DNA of 16,122 bases from contig JBBRTW010000123.1 of the NCBI GenBank assembly GCA_038244055.1, positions 1 through 16,122 of the forward strand. The letters are read 5' to 3'. Below the pieces are notes generated by a model. The model saw only the letters and a list, made by a program, of their open reading frames with translations, was not told the DNA's origin and searched no databases. Source of the DNA: DASPKW01 sp038244055. GTDB taxonomy: Bacteria > Planctomycetota > Phycisphaerae > Tepidisphaerales > Tepidisphaeraceae. A program made the position numbers and the translations under genes. This document shows, in pieces, positions 15,286 to 16,122 of this stretch; within the stretch, counting starts at the first letter, position 1, and the number at the start of each line of letters is the position of its first letter.

Positions 15286-16068
15286 ATGAAAATGTTCAAG
15301 CTACTCGCGGCCACCGTGGTCGCCGGCTTATTCGCGACGACCAGCCAGGCAGGCATCGTCGGCTCGAAGCACGATTTCTCTTCCAACGCGTTTCAGGGCA
15401 AGGTGCAGATCTGCGTTCCCTGCCATGCCCCCCACGGCGCCAATAACGCCGCCAAGGGCAACAACGGCAGCGGCCCGCTTTGGAATCACGCGGTCGGCGA
15501 TACCAGCCGCACCTATGTGTTCACCGCCTACGATTCAGCCGGCGTCGGCACGGTCGAGACCGGCATCAAGCTCGACCCCAATACTATGCTGTGCATGTCC
15601 TGCCATGACGGCACCATCGCCCTCGACAGCTTCGGCGGCGTGACCGGCAGCAGCTTCATCGGCACCGGCGGACGAGTCACCCTGCCCGGCGCGGGCAATG
15701 ACCTGACCGGCACCCACCCACTGGGCAGCAATGCGGCCTACCCGACCACCGATGGCATCACCGCCAGCGCACCCTACATGGTCGCCCCCTACCTGCTCAA
15801 GGGCCAGAAGCTCGATACGGTCGTCGGCTCCCCCACCTTCAACACCTACATCAGCGACTCGACCAAGACGTCGAACATTGGCGCACTCAAAGTGCTCGAC
15901 GGCAAGTGGGTGGTTGGTTGCACGACCTGCCATGAACCCCACAATCGCAAGGGCACCTCGCCTGGCGTCACCAATATGCTCTGGATTGCCAACAACGGCT
16001 CGTTGGTCACCAACGGCAACGGTACAGTTCCGGGCAGCGGGCTGTGCCTCAGCTGCCACAAGAAGTAA
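15286..16068 (+). CDS. Secreted tetrahaem c-type cytochrome
   Basis: A 260-residue periplasmic protein. A signal peptide occupies residues 1-22 (cleavage after TSQA). Four CxxCH sites are visible: CVPCH 43-47, CMSCH 103-107, CTTCH 212-216 and CLSCH 254-258. The first and third continue as CHAPH and CHEPH, giving an adjacent histidine that can ligate a neighbouring haem. H29 (SKHDFSS), H68 and H144 (TGTHPLGSN) are other candidate ligands. The pattern resembles secreted doubled-CXXCH electron-transfer proteins, with long Gly/Ser/Thr-rich loops between haems. AAGGAG lies five bases before the ATG. Codons end in C far more often than in neighbouring genes, consistent with high expression. It is the only plus-strand gene and is driven by a likely sigma54 promoter. 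Confidence 0.92.
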   Translation: MKMFKLLAATVVAGLFATTSQAGIVGSKHDFSSNAFQGKVQICVPCHAPHGANNAAKGNNGSGPLWNHAVGDTSRTYVFTAYDSAGVGTVETGIKLDPNTMLCMSCHDGTIALDSFGGVTGSSFIGTGGRVTLPGAGNDLTGTHPLGSNAAYPTTDGITASAPYMVAPYLLKGQKLDTVVGSPTFNTYISDSTKTSNIGALKVLDGKWVVGCTTCHEPHNRKGTSPGVTNMLWIANNGSLVTNGNGTVPGSGLCLSCHKK

Positions 16069-16089
16069 TGCATGAAGAACCGAACCGCC

Positions 16090-16115
16090 CCCGGGCCGGC
16101 GCAAGCCGGCCCGGG
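16090..16115 (+). terminator. Hairpin after the tetrahaem cytochrome
   Basis: An 11-bp perfect GC stem (CCCGGGCCGGC at 16090-16100 with its complement at 16105-16115) closes a GCAA tetraloop, 22 bases after the stop. The window ends too soon after it to tell whether a full T-run follows; the seven visible bases have none. Confidence 0.65.
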
Positions 16116-16122
16116 AAGCGGC

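Noticed and set aside
1..16122. tRNA, rRNA, insertion sequence or prophage genes
   Set aside because: None of the expected cloverleaf, rRNA, transposase or integrase signatures was seen on either strand.

Overview
The window is high-GC bacterial DNA with mostly tight, operonic genes. Gene content points to Planctomycetota or a near relative. It has a Tat-exported Gfo/Idh/MocA oxidoreductase, a secreted HEAT-repeat protein, paired PQQ-like and NHL beta-propellers (the latter with a GCCNP motif), and a cytochrome c maturation locus beside secreted multihaem cytochromes. The assignment rests on gene style only; no rRNA or other taxonomic marker is present. All genes are on the minus strand except the last one. 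No tRNA, rRNA, CRISPR array or insertion sequence was seen.

Region A (1-2611, minus): a three-gene operon with two 4-bp ATGA stop/start overlaps. Order of transcription is a PQQ-like propeller, an NHL propeller, then a Tat-signal protein cut by the window edge. It is preceded by a sigma70-type promoter whose -10 lies inside a perfect 26-bp dyad (2568-2593), which looks like a repressor operator.

Region B (2923-7698, minus): single genes separated by hairpins. They are a RidA/YjgF-fold, chorismatase-like protein, a secreted HEAT-repeat protein with a clear terminator, and a Tat-exported Gfo/Idh/MocA oxidoreductase.

Region C (7880-14038, minus): a cytochrome c maturation (System I) operon ordered ccmE, ccmF, an unknown gene, ccmA, ccmB, ccmC, closed by a rho-independent terminator. 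CcmE carries CxxxY instead of the usual HxxxY haem-attachment motif, and no ccmD, ccmG, ccmH or ccmI is present. This matches the variant System I described for archaea and some bacteria such as Desulfovibrio. Between ccmF and ccmA lies an unrecognised envelope protein with five LP(A/S)GHP motifs spaced exactly 16 residues apart, a possible lipobox and a C-terminal membrane helix. It is the most novel item in the window.

Region D (14179-16122): a membrane-anchored hexahaem cytochrome (minus) and a secreted tetrahaem cytochrome (plus), divergently transcribed from a 333-bp region. The tetrahaem gene has a sigma54-type -24/-12 element with a dyad upstream. A similar but imperfect element sits just ahead of ccmE. 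The simplest reading is that the cytochromes are substrates of the adjacent maturation system and that both may share control.
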